A stretch of 64,000 nt of DNA, taken from positions 1 through 64,000 of the forward strand of contig JAMXLO010000122.1 of assembly GCA_024280945.1 (NCBI GenBank), written 5' to 3'. The position numbers and the translations under genes are program-made. The notes below the pieces were generated by a model that did not search any database, was not told where the DNA came from, and saw only the letters and a list, made by a program, of their open reading frames with translations. The number at the start of each line of letters is the position of its first letter. Within the stretch, counting starts at the first letter, position 1. Below, one piece after another: positions 26,309 to 36,046 of the stretch. This DNA is from Acetobacteraceae bacterium (lineage in GTDB: Bacteria > Pseudomonadota > Alphaproteobacteria > Acetobacterales > Acetobacteraceae).

Positions 26309-28612
26309 TCAGAACCCGGTACGATACGTCCCAGCAGGTCTGAGCAGGTGGCTCTTGCCGCTCACCTCCAGCGGCATGGCATCGCCCTTGACGAGCGAGA
26401 CGGCGACTTCCTTCGCTGCCTGATCGATGTCCACCCTCACCAGCCGGCCGCGCCAGTGTACGCAGAAACCCAGCCGCTGCCACCCGGCCGGCAGGTGCGG
26501 ATTGATGCGGAGGGCATTGCAACGCAGCGATACTCCGGCGAAGCCGAACACGGCCGCCTGCCACAGGCCGCCAAGGGCCGCGATGTGCACGCCGCCGGCG
26601 ACGCTGTCGCTGGCGCCATGCAGATCGATGGCCGCCGTTTCGCGAAAGTAGCGGAGCGCGCTGGCCACGTCGCCCAATTGGGCGGCAACCAGTGCATGCA
26701 TCCCCTTGCTGAGCGAGCTGCCATGCGCACAGCGCTTGGCATAAAATTGAAAATTCGCCAGCCGGGCCTTGGCACCGCATTCGTCCGGTAGCATTGCGAG
26801 CAAAGCGACAACGTCGGCTTGTTTGACGATCTGCGAGCGCTGCACTCGCTCGCGTCCGAGCACGACGTCCAGGGGCAATGTCTGGCCGGCGTACTGTGCC
26901 AGATCGACCTCTTCGAGTTCGAAGAAGCCGGTGAATTGCTCGAACAGTCCGCTCTTCGGATCGAAGTTGATGAACAGCGTGTCTGCAACGTCGGCCCAGC
27001 CCCTCAGCTCGGCGTCATCGCAACCGAGTTTGCCTGAAAGCTGTTCCCAACGGTCCTTCCAGCGTTCACGTAAGGTCGTGGCAATGTCGATGCCTCGCCG
27101 GATGGTCCAGCGCGCCAGGACATTCGTGTAGGCGCTGTCGTCGATGGATTCGTGGTACTCATCGGGGCCGATGACTTCTCGAATGTGGCGCTTGCCGTTC
27201 GCCTCGAGCACCGCTCGGCTGGCCCAGAACCGCGCGGTTTCCAGCAATATCTCGGCGCCGGCGTCGAGCATGAACCGATCATCGCCGGTCGCCTCCCAGT
27301 ACTGCCAGACTGCGTAAGCGACGTCGGCGCTGATGTGCTGCTCCTGGATGCCGCACAGTACGCGGATCGTCGCTCCCCGGGGGTCCAGGACGTGGTCCGG
27401 CGTGGTTTCTTCGCCGGTATCGGCGGATTCCCAGGCGTACATCGCGCCGCGCCAACCCATCCGGGCGGCCTTGGCGCGTGCGGCCGGCAGCATGTGATAG
27501 CGATACATGAGTAGAGCGCGCGCCGCCTCCGGCCACGTCGCGATATAGAATGGCAGCACATACGTCTCGGTGTCCCAGAACACGTGCCCGAGATACGCAT
27601 CGCCGGTCAGCGCACGAGCGCCGATCGAAACCTTTTCGTCGGCCGGATTGGCGGCGCCGTTGAGATGATAGACGGCAAACCGCAGGGCCTGCGTTGCAGC
27701 ATCGTCTCCAGCGACTACCAGATCACTCTGCTGCCACCGCTCCGCCCAAGCTGCCTCGTGTTGCGCGAGCACGTCCCGCCAGCCGCCCCGCTTCGCGCGA
27801 TCGAGCGCGTTCAGCGCCTCTCGTGAAGGATCACCGGCCGGGTCGTCGGCACGCACGACCGCGATCATGCGTTGGAACGATGCGGCCAACCCGGCCTCTG
27901 ATGTCCAATGCCAGGACCAATGGAACGGGCTAGGCGCCCGCCCAGGCAATTCTGCGCCATTCAGTTGCAGCGCAGCCGAGCAGGCGATCGCCAGGCTCTT
28001 GCCGGACTGTTCGGTGCGCCATACGCCCAGGTCCTGCTCCAGCCGGTCGGCATCGAGCCCGCCGCCCATCTGGCCGAACCGAGCCTCCAGGCTGACCTCA
28101 TGCGCCGCTTCATCCTCGACCTCCACCCGGACAAGCTGGAGGCCCAGCCGGCGATCGGCCAAGGATACGGCGCGATATGTGGACACCTTCACCACCACGC
28201 CGCTGGGGTTCCGGTGACGCCACTGCGTCAGCAGCGCTCCCCGGCGCATGTCCAGAATCCGCTGGTGAGACAGCTTCTCGCCCATGTGCTGCAGGACCGG
28301 TTCGCCGTCGAGATGCACACGCACGCGCAGCCAGTCGGGAGCCGGTACCAGGGCGGGCACAGGTGGGTCGATATTCGGCGTATCGAACAGCCCGGCGACG
28401 AAGGTTCGTGGCCAGGATGCCCATTTGAGATGCTGCAGCCACGACACCCAGGTCGGCCCGCGGCTGATCGCGCGAGCGCCGCGAACCCCCAAAAGACCAT
28501 TGCTGACGGTGAAGCGGGATTCGATGCTGACCTCGCGAACTGGATCATAGCCCTGCTCGATCAGCAGCCAGCCAGAATCGGCGGTTGGTTCGAGCGCCTG
28601 CAGCATGTCCAT
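26309..28612 (-). CDS. Glycoside hydrolase family 65 phosphorylase/hydrolase
   Basis: A 767-residue GH65 protein. The family includes inverting maltose, trehalose and kojibiose phosphorylases, which split a disaccharide with phosphate to give beta-glucose 1-phosphate. The N-terminal beta-sandwich spans roughly 1-270 and the (alpha/alpha)6 barrel follows. GHVFWDTE (344-351) and IGPDEYHE (481-488) are present, with Glu485 as the probable general acid. A C-terminal beta-domain ends the chain. No beta-phosphoglucomutase gene is near. There is no signal peptide. It is first in the operon with galM and DUF2255; the specific substrate is undetermined. Confidence 0.88.
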   Translation of the reverse strand: MDMLQALEPTADSGWLLIEQGYDPVREVSIESRFTVSNGLLGVRGARAISRGPTWVSWLQHLKWASWPRTFVAGLFDTPNIDPPVPALVPAPDWLRVRVHLDGEPVLQHMGEKLSHQRILDMRRGALLTQWRHRNPSGVVVKVSTYRAVSLADRRLGLQLVRVEVEDEAAHEVSLEARFGQMGGGLDADRLEQDLGVWRTEQSGKSLAIACSAALQLNGAELPGRAPSPFHWSWHWTSEAGLAASFQRMIAVVRADDPAGDPSREALNALDRAKRGGWRDVLAQHEAAWAERWQQSDLVVAGDDAATQALRFAVYHLNGAANPADEKVSIGARALTGDAYLGHVFWDTETYVLPFYIATWPEAARALLMYRYHMLPAARAKAARMGWRGAMYAWESADTGEETTPDHVLDPRGATIRVLCGIQEQHISADVAYAVWQYWEATGDDRFMLDAGAEILLETARFWASRAVLEANGKRHIREVIGPDEYHESIDDSAYTNVLARWTIRRGIDIATTLRERWKDRWEQLSGKLGCDDAELRGWADVADTLFINFDPKSGLFEQFTGFFELEEVDLAQYAGQTLPLDVVLGRERVQRSQIVKQADVVALLAMLPDECGAKARLANFQFYAKRCAHGSSLSKGMHALVAAQLGDVASALRYFRETAAIDLHGASDSVAGGVHIAALGGLWQAAVFGFAGVSLRCNALRINPHLPAGWQRLGFCVHWRGRLVRVDIDQAAKEVAVSLVKGDAMPLEVSGKSHLLRPAGTYRTGF

Positions 28613-28782
28613 GCCGTCCTAATTCCTCCGCGCGGCGGACGGCTTGGCTCAGCGCGCCCTCATCCACGTCCTCTGGGAGCTTCAACCGTTGCGTGTGGCC
28701 CTACCTACTCTAGTTGGGAGACGACTGGAACGCCGACATCGGCCTCCTCGCCGGCTCGCGCCGATGTATACTGGGGAGTTCC

Positions 28783-30114
28783 ATGACCCCTATGCCGGCC
28801 ACCACCACTCCTGATCCCACTCCGGCAGAGCTGATCGCCGGGCGGCCGCATCTCGCGATGCACGCGATGGACGGGCTGCTGATCGACGAGGTTCCGCTGA
28901 ATGCCATCGCCGATATCACAGGCACGCCGGTATGGGTCTATTCCGCCTCCTCGATCCGACGGCGGTATCGTATGCTTGTTGGCGCGCTGTCCGCTGCCGG
29001 CGTGGAAACACACATCCACTATGCCGTGAAGGCGAATGACCGGCTGGCCGTGCTGCGGCTGCTGGCTGCGGAGGGTGCCGGAGCTGACGTGGTCAGCGAA
29101 GGCGAACTGCGCCGTGCATGCGAGGCCGGCATCCCAGCGGGCAACATCGTCTTCTCGGGCGTCGGCAAGACCGAGCGCGAAGTCCGTTTTGCACTCATCC
29201 AAGGCATTGCCCAGATCAATGTGGAAAGCGCCGAAGAGTTGGAGATGCTCTCGGCGATCGCGACGGCAACGGGCCATACCGCGCAGGTCGCGCTGCGGAT
29301 CAATCCAGACGTCGATGCGGGTACACACGCCAAGATCACCACTGGACGGGCGCAGGACAAGTTCGGCATCCCCTATGCCGATGCCGCCGCGCTGTATCGA
29401 CGTGCCGCAGCATTGCCTGGCATCCAGCCGGTGGGCCTCGCAGCACATATCGGCAGTCAGATCCTGTCGCTCGCACCCTATCGCGCCGCATTCGGGCGGC
29501 TTGCCGAGCTCACCCGCGCCCTGCGCGCGGATGGCCTGCCGGTGCGCGTCATCGACTGTGGCGGCGGGCTCGGCATCCCGTATCGCGACGAGCCAGCCCC
29601 CCTCCCCGCCGCGTTGGCTGGCGCGATCCGCAGCGCCCTGCGCGATCTCGACGCCGGCGTCCTCATCGAGCCCGGTCGCTGGCTGGTCGGGCCTGCGGGC
29701 GTCCTGCTGTCCAGCGTCATCCTGGCCAAGCAAACGCAGGGCGGTCGCTTCGTCGTGCTGGATGCAGCCATGAACGACCTGGTCCGTCCCGCCATGTACG
29801 ACGCCTGGCATGGCATCGTCCCCGTCTCGCCGGTCGATGCCGTCGCTGCACCAGCACCGGCCGATGTGGTCGGTCCGGTGTGCGAGTCCGGCGATACATT
29901 CGCACGCGATCGCCTGCTGCCACCGCTCACCCCCGGCGCCCGCGTCGCGATACTCGACGCCGGTGCCTATGGCTCGGTGATGAGTTCGTCCTACAATGCA
30001 CGCCTGCCCGCGGCCGAGGTGATGGTGGACGGCAGCAACTGGTCAGTGATCCGCCAACGAGAAGCCCTTGCCGACTTGTGGCGAGGCGAGCGGGTGCCAC
30101 ATTGGCTGAAATGA
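28783..30114 (+). CDS. lysA: Diaminopimelate decarboxylase
   Basis: LysA, the last enzyme of lysine biosynthesis, decarboxylates meso-diaminopimelate using PLP. The 443-residue product has the PLP lysine Lys83 in HYAVKANDRL, the GADVVSEGEL and GLAAHIGSQI segments, a GGGLGIPY loop, EPGRWLVG, and the subunit-contributed cysteine in GPVCESGD. ATG 28783 follows GGGGAG; an upstream extension to 28714 is not supported. A TATACT hexamer at 28767 could be a minus-10 element, but then the leader would be very short. The stop overlaps the start of the DUF4175 gene (ATGA), a coupling I recall as common in alphaproteobacteria. Confidence 0.96.
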   Translation: MTPMPATTTPDPTPAELIAGRPHLAMHAMDGLLIDEVPLNAIADITGTPVWVYSASSIRRRYRMLVGALSAAGVETHIHYAVKANDRLAVLRLLAAEGAGADVVSEGELRRACEAGIPAGNIVFSGVGKTEREVRFALIQGIAQINVESAEELEMLSAIATATGHTAQVALRINPDVDAGTHAKITTGRAQDKFGIPYADAAALYRRAAALPGIQPVGLAAHIGSQILSLAPYRAAFGRLAELTRALRADGLPVRVIDCGGGLGIPYRDEPAPLPAALAGAIRSALRDLDAGVLIEPGRWLVGPAGVLLSSVILAKQTQGGRFVVLDAAMNDLVRPAMYDAWHGIVPVSPVDAVAAPAPADVVGPVCESGDTFARDRLLPPLTPGARVAILDAGAYGSVMSSSYNARLPAAEVMVDGSNWSVIRQREALADLWRGERVPHWLK

Positions 30115-32672
30115 ACGCACCGGGCGGGGATACCGATCGCCTGCTCCGCCGCCTCGCCGGGCGGCGCACCCTGGCACGCATCGCCATCCTGTTCGAGCGT
30201 ATCTGGCCAGCGCTCTGGCCGGCTTTGGCCGTCGCCGGCCTGTTCGTCGTGGCGGCACTGCTGGACCTGCCGCGACTCCTGCCGCCCTGGTTGCACATCG
30301 CGTTGTTATTGGTCACGCCGCTGCTGGTCCTTGCGTTGCTTGTCCGCGGCCTGTGGCATCTCGCGGCGCCGGACGACAAGGCGGCGGACCGGCGGCTCGA
30401 GCTTGCGTCAGGACTTGCCCACCGGCCGCTTTCGGTGCTGACGGACCGGCCATCGGGCGGCCCCGACAGTGCGTCGCTTGCGCTGTGGCAGGCGCATGTC
30501 ATGCGCGCAGTGCGCTCAGTGCGGCAATTGCGGGTCGGGTTACCGCGGCCTGGCCTGGCGCGGCGCGATCCGCGTGCGCTCCGCGCTGCGCTGTTGCTCG
30601 CCCTGATCGCCGCCCTCGCCATCGCTGGCAACGATGCACCATCGCGACTGGCCATGGCTTTGCAGCCGACGCTGCCGCGCGAAACGCCGCCGCCGGCCAC
30701 TGAGCTGCAGGCGTGGATCACGCCACCGGCCTATACCCGTCTGGCGCCGGTCTTTCTGAAGGCGGATAGCGGCACCGTGTCGGTGCCCGCCGGCTCCCGG
30801 CTGACCGTCAGCGTCACCGGAGGAACTGACGCTCCTACGCTGTCCCTGGCTGGCCGGTCGGACGCGTTTCGGGCGCTGGACCAGACGAGTTTTCAAGCTG
30901 ACCGCGACCTGTCGCAAGGAGGCCATCTAACTGTCCGCCGCGACGGCCGCCAGCTGGCCGCCTGGGATCTGGCCGTCATTGCCGATCAAAGGCCGACAGC
31001 AGCGTGGAGCGAGAACCCCGGCCGGGCAGCCGGCAGCCAACAAACTCGGCTGCCCTGGCGTGCCTCTGACGACTACGGAGTGGTTTCCCTCCAGGCCGAG
31101 CTGCGCTTGCGCGACCGGGCCGACGCCTCGCCGCTGGTGGTCAGTATTCCGCTCCCGGGCGGCCAGCCGAAATCGGCGCATGGCGTTAACCAGCAGGACC
31201 TGACCGCGCATCCTTGGGCGGGGCTGCCGGTGATCGGCAAGCTGGTGGCGCGAGACGCGATAAACCAGCCGGGTGAAAGTGCCGAAGCCGAGTTCGTGCT
31301 GCCGGAGCGTCCGTTTCAGCACCCCGTCGCGCGCGCGCTCATGGCGATCCGCCGCGGCCTCAGCCTCCATCCGGACGACCGGGACCCCGCGATCAACGGT
31401 CTCGACGCGCTGCTCACCAAGCCCGAGGCATTCGCCGGTGACTACGGCGCGTATCTGAACCTGGGCGCAATCTATTACCTGCTCGAGCGCAACAAGGCGT
31501 CCGAGGCGGTCAGCGAAGCCCAGCGACAAATGTGGGAGCTCGCGCTTCATCTGGAGGAGGGTCAGACCGAACGAACCGCGCATGCGTTGGAGGAGGCACG
31601 CCAGGCAGCCCGGGATGCGCTCGACAAGGCGATCCGCGAGCCGACCGATGCCAACCGGCAGGCGCTGGAGCAGCGGCTGAAGGAACTGGAGGAGGCGATC
31701 GCGCGCCACATGGAGGCTCTCGCAGAGGAAGCGCGGCGCAACAACTCCGAGATGCCGTACGATCCGAACGCGCAGCACCTGACCAATCGCGACCTGGACA
31801 AGCTGGCTGACCAGGCGCGTGAGGCTGCGCGCGAAGGCCGCATGCAGGACGCGCAACAGCGCATGGCGGAACTGGAGCGGATGCTCGACAAGCTGCGCAA
31901 CGCCCGCGCCGAACACGGGCGCGAGGGCGAGCGCGCCGAGTCACAGCGTCGCCGCGGCCGACAGCAGATGGGCGCGGTGCAGGACATGATCGGACGCCAA
32001 GGGAAATTGCTCGACCATTCGCAAAGCCGTGCCGATCAGGGCACGCGGTTCCGCGGCAATCAGCCGCCCTCCCAGCCTTCGGATGACACTGCGCAGCGCG
32101 AAACGGATCGGCGGGTGCAGCAGGCATTGCGTCGCTCTCTCGGTGAATTGATGCAGCAATTTGGCGACCTTACCGGGCAGGTGCCGCCCAGTCTGGGCGA
32201 GGCGGACACCGCCATGCGCGAAGCAGGTCGCCAGCTGGCTGAAGGCAACGACGCTGTCGCCGGCGAGTCCGAGCAAAAGGCGATCGAGGCGCTGCAGAAG
32301 GGCGGCCGCGAAATGGGCCAGGCGATGGCGAAGCAATTCGGCCAACAGAACGGCCAGGACGGCAGCGAGCAGGAAGGTGACGGTGACGGCCCGATGGGAC
32401 TGACGCTGCGTGACGGCCAGGGCGACGATCAGGGCAATGGCTACCGGCCGGGGCCACCGCCTGGGCGCGCACAGACGGGCCGCGACCCGCTCGGCCGTCG
32501 CTACGGCCAGGGCAGCTCTGGCGCCGATGAGAGCGCCGATGTGACAGTACCGGAGGAGCGGGAACGACAGCGTACTCAGGCAATTCAGGAGGAGCTGCGC
32601 CGCCGTGGGGCCAACCGTGAGCGGCCGCAGATGGAATTGGACTACATCGAGCGCCTGCTGAAGCAGTTCTGA
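30111..32672 (+). CDS. TIGR02302 (DUF4175) family membrane protein
   Basis: An 853-residue envelope protein of the TIGR02302/DUF4175 family, known mainly from alphaproteobacteria and of undefined function. Two hydrophobic segments lie at about 33-80 and a third at about 157-175. A beta-rich domain beginning ELQAWITPPAYT follows. A long charged coiled-coil region (about 460-640) and a low-complexity Gln/Gly/Asp tail end the chain. ATG 30111 overlaps the lysA stop. The much longer open frame upstream is the alternative reading of lysA. The large extracytoplasmic part suggests an envelope-structural or assembly role (inference). Confidence 0.88.
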   Translation: MNAPGGDTDRLLRRLAGRRTLARIAILFERIWPALWPALAVAGLFVVAALLDLPRLLPPWLHIALLLVTPLLVLALLVRGLWHLAAPDDKAADRRLELASGLAHRPLSVLTDRPSGGPDSASLALWQAHVMRAVRSVRQLRVGLPRPGLARRDPRALRAALLLALIAALAIAGNDAPSRLAMALQPTLPRETPPPATELQAWITPPAYTRLAPVFLKADSGTVSVPAGSRLTVSVTGGTDAPTLSLAGRSDAFRALDQTSFQADRDLSQGGHLTVRRDGRQLAAWDLAVIADQRPTAAWSENPGRAAGSQQTRLPWRASDDYGVVSLQAELRLRDRADASPLVVSIPLPGGQPKSAHGVNQQDLTAHPWAGLPVIGKLVARDAINQPGESAEAEFVLPERPFQHPVARALMAIRRGLSLHPDDRDPAINGLDALLTKPEAFAGDYGAYLNLGAIYYLLERNKASEAVSEAQRQMWELALHLEEGQTERTAHALEEARQAARDALDKAIREPTDANRQALEQRLKELEEAIARHMEALAEEARRNNSEMPYDPNAQHLTNRDLDKLADQAREAAREGRMQDAQQRMAELERMLDKLRNARAEHGREGERAESQRRRGRQQMGAVQDMIGRQGKLLDHSQSRADQGTRFRGNQPPSQPSDDTAQRETDRRVQQALRRSLGELMQQFGDLTGQVPPSLGEADTAMREAGRQLAEGNDAVAGESEQKAIEALQKGGREMGQAMAKQFGQQNGQDGSEQEGDGDGPMGLTLRDGQGDDQGNGYRPGPPPGRAQTGRDPLGRRYGQGSSGADESADVTVPEERERQRTQAIQEELRRRGANRERPQMELDYIERLLKQF

Positions 32673-32736
32673 GCGACCTTCCTTTCTTTTTCCCGTGCTG
32701 CCAAAGTCGCTACCGGCCAGTAGGGAGAGACATCCG

Positions 32737-33942
32737 ATGGACCTGCGCTTCACGCCAGACGAAGCGGCGTTTCGGGACGAGGTGCGTGCTTTCATCCGCG
32801 ACAACCTGCCCGCCGACATTCGCGAGCGGATGCGCCTGGGCTACGGCCCGCGCAAGGAAGACACCGTCCGCTGGCAACGCATCCTGAACAAGCGCGGCTG
32901 GGCGGCGATTTCCTGGCCGGAGGAACATGGCGGCCCTGGATGGACGGCGATTCAGAAGATGATCTTCCTGGAGGAAAATCAGGTCGCACCCGCGCCCGAG
33001 TTGTCCTCGTTCAACATCACCATGCTGGGGCCGGTGCTGATACAGTTCGGCACCGACGAGCAGAAGAAGCGTTTTCTGCCGCGCGCGGCAAACCTGGACG
33101 ACTGGTGGTGCCAGGGTTTTTCCGAGCCTGGGGCCGGGTCGGATCTCGCCTCGCTGAAAACTGCGGCGAAGCGTGATGGTGACCATTACGTGGTGAACGG
33201 CCAGAAGATCTGGACCTCGACCGCGCATCACGCCGACTGGTGCTTTCTGTTGGTGCGCACCAATCCCAATGCGGCCAAGCGCCAGGAAGGCATTTCCTTC
33301 CTGCTGGTCGACATGAAGACACCGGGCATCACCGTGCGGCCGATCATCTCGATCGACGGCAGTCATCACCTGAACGAGGTGTTCTTCGACGACGTGCGCG
33401 TGCCGGTCGAGAATCGTGTCTATGAAGAGAACAAGGGCTGGGATGTCGCCAAGTTCCTACTGGGCAACGAGCGCACTGGCATTGCACGCCTCGGCAAGTC
33501 AAAGGAGCGCGTACGCTCGGCCAAGGAAATGGCGCGCAGCGTACGCGAGGGAGGAAAACCGCTGATCGAGGATGCGGCGTTCCGGCAGCGTATCGCTCAG
33601 CTCGAAGTAGACATGAAGGCGCTGGAGATCACCCAGTACCGCGTCGTCTCAGCCTACGACAAACAGCGCGATGGACGTCCGGACCCTCTGTCGTCGGTGC
33701 TGAAAGTGAAGGGCACCGAGCTGCTGCAATCGACGACCGAGCTGGCAATGGATGTCGGTGGGCCGATGTCCATGCCGATCTGGGCGGAAGAACTCGCGGC
33801 GCTGTCGAATGAACCGGACGTCGGACCGGAATGGGCGACGCAGGCCACCGGCAGCTATCTGTTCCTGCGCGCAGCCTCGATCTATGGCGGCACGAACGAG
33901 ATACAGAAGAACATCCTGACCAAGGCCGTGCTGCGGCTGTAG
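32737..33942 (+). CDS. Acyl-CoA dehydrogenase, PimC-like large subunit
   Basis: A 401-residue FAD-dependent acyl-CoA dehydrogenase. It has WPEEHGGPGW, QGFSEPGAGSDLASLKTAA (FAD/substrate loop) and the C-terminal IYGGTNEIQKNIL. It resembles the large subunit of pimeloyl-CoA dehydrogenase (PimC), which pairs with a small subunit to oxidise dicarboxylyl- or other unusual acyl-CoAs. The catalytic glutamate of the medium-chain enzyme (YEGT) is Gly here, as in many heteromeric members. ATG 32737 follows GGGAGAG. The likely partner starts 108 bp downstream, beyond a palindromic repeat. Confidence 0.87.
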   Translation: MDLRFTPDEAAFRDEVRAFIRDNLPADIRERMRLGYGPRKEDTVRWQRILNKRGWAAISWPEEHGGPGWTAIQKMIFLEENQVAPAPELSSFNITMLGPVLIQFGTDEQKKRFLPRAANLDDWWCQGFSEPGAGSDLASLKTAAKRDGDHYVVNGQKIWTSTAHHADWCFLLVRTNPNAAKRQEGISFLLVDMKTPGITVRPIISIDGSHHLNEVFFDDVRVPVENRVYEENKGWDVAKFLLGNERTGIARLGKSKERVRSAKEMARSVREGGKPLIEDAAFRQRIAQLEVDMKALEITQYRVVSAYDKQRDGRPDPLSSVLKVKGTELLQSTTELAMDVGGPMSMPIWAEELAALSNEPDVGPEWATQATGSYLFLRAASIYGGTNEIQKNILTKAVLRL

Positions 33943-33951
33943 CTACTCCAG

Positions 33952-34030
33952 CGTCATGGCCGGCCTTGTGCCGGCCCTCGGTCGCGGCACGGTGCGGCCA
34001 CGGATGGCCGGGACAAGCCCGGCCATGACG
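33952..34030. repeat. 79-nt intergenic palindromic repeat
   Basis: Two imperfect inverted halves, CGTCATGGCCGG... and ...CCGGCCATGACG, of about 25 nt each differ at only two paired positions, and each half can also fold on itself. It lies between the two acyl-CoA dehydrogenase genes. The CATGGCCGGG-type core is common in dispersed repeats of alphaproteobacteria. It could stabilise or attenuate the transcript between the two subunits. Confidence 0.65.
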
Positions 34031-34050
34031 AATGGAAACGGGGATACGCG

Positions 34051-35187
34051 ATGGACTTCACCCTCACGGAAGAACAACGCCTGCTGAAGGACAGCGTCGA
34101 TCGGCTGATGACCGAGCGCTACGCCTTCGATCAGCGCAAGAACTACCTCAAAGAGCCCGGTGGCTGGAGTGCGGCACTTTGGTCGCAGTACGCCGAACTA
34201 GGACTGCTCGGACTGCCGTTTGCCGAGCAGTACGGCGGCTTCGGCGGCGGCGCGGTCGAGATCATGCTGGTGATGGAGGCGTTCGGCCGCGGGCTGATCC
34301 TGGAGCCATTTGTTGCCAGTGTGGTCCTGGGTGGTACTGCGGTGCGTCTCGGCGGCAGTGAGCAACAAAAGTCGCGGATTCTGCCAACTGTCGCCGATGG
34401 CAGCACGAAGCTGGCCTTCGCACATGGGGAACGCCAGGCGCGCTACGACGTCACCGATGTCATGACAACCGCGCGCAAGGACGGCTCCGGCTGGGTGCTG
34501 GATGGCGCCAAGAGCGTCGTTACCCACGGTGATTGCGCCGATGCACTGGTGGTCAGCGCGCGCACCTCGGGCGAACGCGATGACCCCAACGGCATCACCT
34601 TGTTCCTGGTCGATGCCGGCGCGAGCAGCGTGGCTCGCCGAGGATACGCAGTACGAGATGAGCAACGCGCGGCGGAAGTATCGCTATCAGGTGTGCGCGT
34701 CGACGGTGACGCCGTGCTGGGAGAAATCGGCAACGGACTGCCCTTGATCGAGCGGGTCATGGAAGCGGGCATCGCGGCGACCGCTGCGGAGTGCGTCGGC
34801 TGCATGGGGGCGCTGTACGACATGACGCTGGAGTACAGCCGCACGCGCGAACAGTTCGGCCGCACCATCGGATCGAATCAGGTGGTTCAGCACCGGCTTG
34901 CGGACATGCTGATGTCATTGGAGCAAGGGCGCTCGATGGCGATGCTGGCGGCGATGATGGTGGACGAGCCGGACGCTGCCGAGAGGGCGCACAACATCGC
35001 CATGGCAAAGGTCGGTGTCGGGCAGGCAGGGCGCTTCGTCTCGCAGAATGCCGTGCAACTGCATGGCGGCATCGGCATGACCGAGGAACTGGCCGTCGGT
35101 CATTACTTCCGTCGTTGCATGGTCATCGAACGCCTGTTCGGCGACACCGCGCACTATCTGGCGAAACTGGCCGTGGCAGTGGAATAG
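34051..35187 (+). CDS. Acyl-CoA dehydrogenase, PimD-like small subunit
   Basis: A 378-residue acyl-CoA dehydrogenase starting MDFTLTEEQRLLKDSVDRL with GLLGLPFAEQYGGFGGG, closely recalling the small subunit of pimeloyl-CoA dehydrogenase (PimD). The C-terminal part has QLHGGIGMTEELAVGHYFRR, and no YEGT glutamate at the usual place. Together with the preceding gene it probably forms a heteromeric flavoenzyme with few or one functional active site per dimer, as in the mycobacterial ChsE-type and Pim enzymes. The true substrate is unknown. An alpha/beta hydrolase and an LLM oxidoreductase follow. Confidence 0.86.
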   Translation: MDFTLTEEQRLLKDSVDRLMTERYAFDQRKNYLKEPGGWSAALWSQYAELGLLGLPFAEQYGGFGGGAVEIMLVMEAFGRGLILEPFVASVVLGGTAVRLGGSEQQKSRILPTVADGSTKLAFAHGERQARYDVTDVMTTARKDGSGWVLDGAKSVVTHGDCADALVVSARTSGERDDPNGITLFLVDAGASSVARRGYAVRDEQRAAEVSLSGVRVDGDAVLGEIGNGLPLIERVMEAGIAATAAECVGCMGALYDMTLEYSRTREQFGRTIGSNQVVQHRLADMLMSLEQGRSMAMLAAMMVDEPDAAERAHNIAMAKVGVGQAGRFVSQNAVQLHGGIGMTEELAVGHYFRRCMVIERLFGDTAHYLAKLAVAVE

Positions 35188-35258
35188 TTCGCAGGTGGCA
35201 ACGGCTAACCCGCCAGGGCACGCTTGAGCCACAACACACCGTCGCGCACACTCATCCC

Positions 35259-36032
35259 ATGGCACGTTCGATCAGCATCGCCGGCGTTGCGTTGGAACTG
35301 GAGGAGGTTGGCTCCGGCCAGCCGCTGCTGTTTCTCCACCCTGGTGAGGGACTGCAGCCGCAACGAGAATGGTTCAGCCTGCTCGCGCGGCGATTCCATT
35401 TGATCGCACCGCATCACCCGGGCTGGGGCAATTCGGCGCTCCCGGACTGGCTGATGACAGTCGACGACCTGGCTTATCTCTATCTCGACCTTGCTGCGTC
35501 GGAGGGCCTCGAGGATGCAATCCTCGTCGGCGCCTGTTTTGGCGGCTGGATCGCCGCCGAGATGGCAGTACGCGATACGCGGCGGTTCGGCCAACTGGTC
35601 GTGGTGGATCCACTTGGCATCAAGGTCCGCGGTTTCACCGAGCGCGATATCGCCGATATGCACGCGATGTCGCGCGACGAGTACATGCGGCTCGCGTGGG
35701 CCGACCCGGCGAAGGGCGAGCGGGACCTGATGCAATTGCCGGACACGGACCTTGCGGGAATTGCACGTGGGCGGGAGGCGTTCACCCGGTTCGGCTGGAA
35801 GCCCTACATGCACAACCCGCGCCTGAAGCACTGGTTGCACCGTATCGATCTACCCACCCTGGTGCTGTGGGGTGAGCAGGACGGCATCGTCTCGACCGAT
35901 TATGGCCAGGCTTGGCAGAAGGAAATTCCAGCCGCACGGATGGAGATCATTCCGCGCGCTGGTCACTTCCCGCACTGGGAGCAACCGAAGGAATTCGTCG
36001 ATCGGCTCGTGCGTTTCGTCGAAACCAACTGA
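35259..36032 (+). CDS. Alpha/beta hydrolase with cysteine nucleophile
   Basis: A 257-residue alpha/beta-hydrolase fold protein. The elbow reads VGACFGGW, placing Cys93 where serine is usual. The acid lies in WGEQDGIVS and the histidine in RAGHFPHWEQP. Cysteine nucleophiles are known in dienelactone hydrolase but are unusual in this subgroup. The open frame extends into the preceding gene; ATG 35259 starts the conserved MARSISIAGVALE. It lies 71 bp after the PimD-like gene and 14 bp before the LLM gene, so it may hydrolyse an LLM or dehydrogenase product such as a lactone or thioester (inference). Confidence 0.8.
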   Translation: MARSISIAGVALELEEVGSGQPLLFLHPGEGLQPQREWFSLLARRFHLIAPHHPGWGNSALPDWLMTVDDLAYLYLDLAASEGLEDAILVGACFGGWIAAEMAVRDTRRFGQLVVVDPLGIKVRGFTERDIADMHAMSRDEYMRLAWADPAKGERDLMQLPDTDLAGIARGREAFTRFGWKPYMHNPRLKHWLHRIDLPTLVLWGEQDGIVSTDYGQAWQKEIPAARMEIIPRAGHFPHWEQPKEFVDRLVRFVETN

Positions 36033-36046
36033 GGAGCGGGGGAAAG

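Noticed and set aside
29118-30110. Plus-strand open frame within lysA in another register that extends the DUF4175 gene.
   Set aside because: Arg-rich, low-complexity product overlapping lysA completely; the DUF4175 protein starts at 30111.
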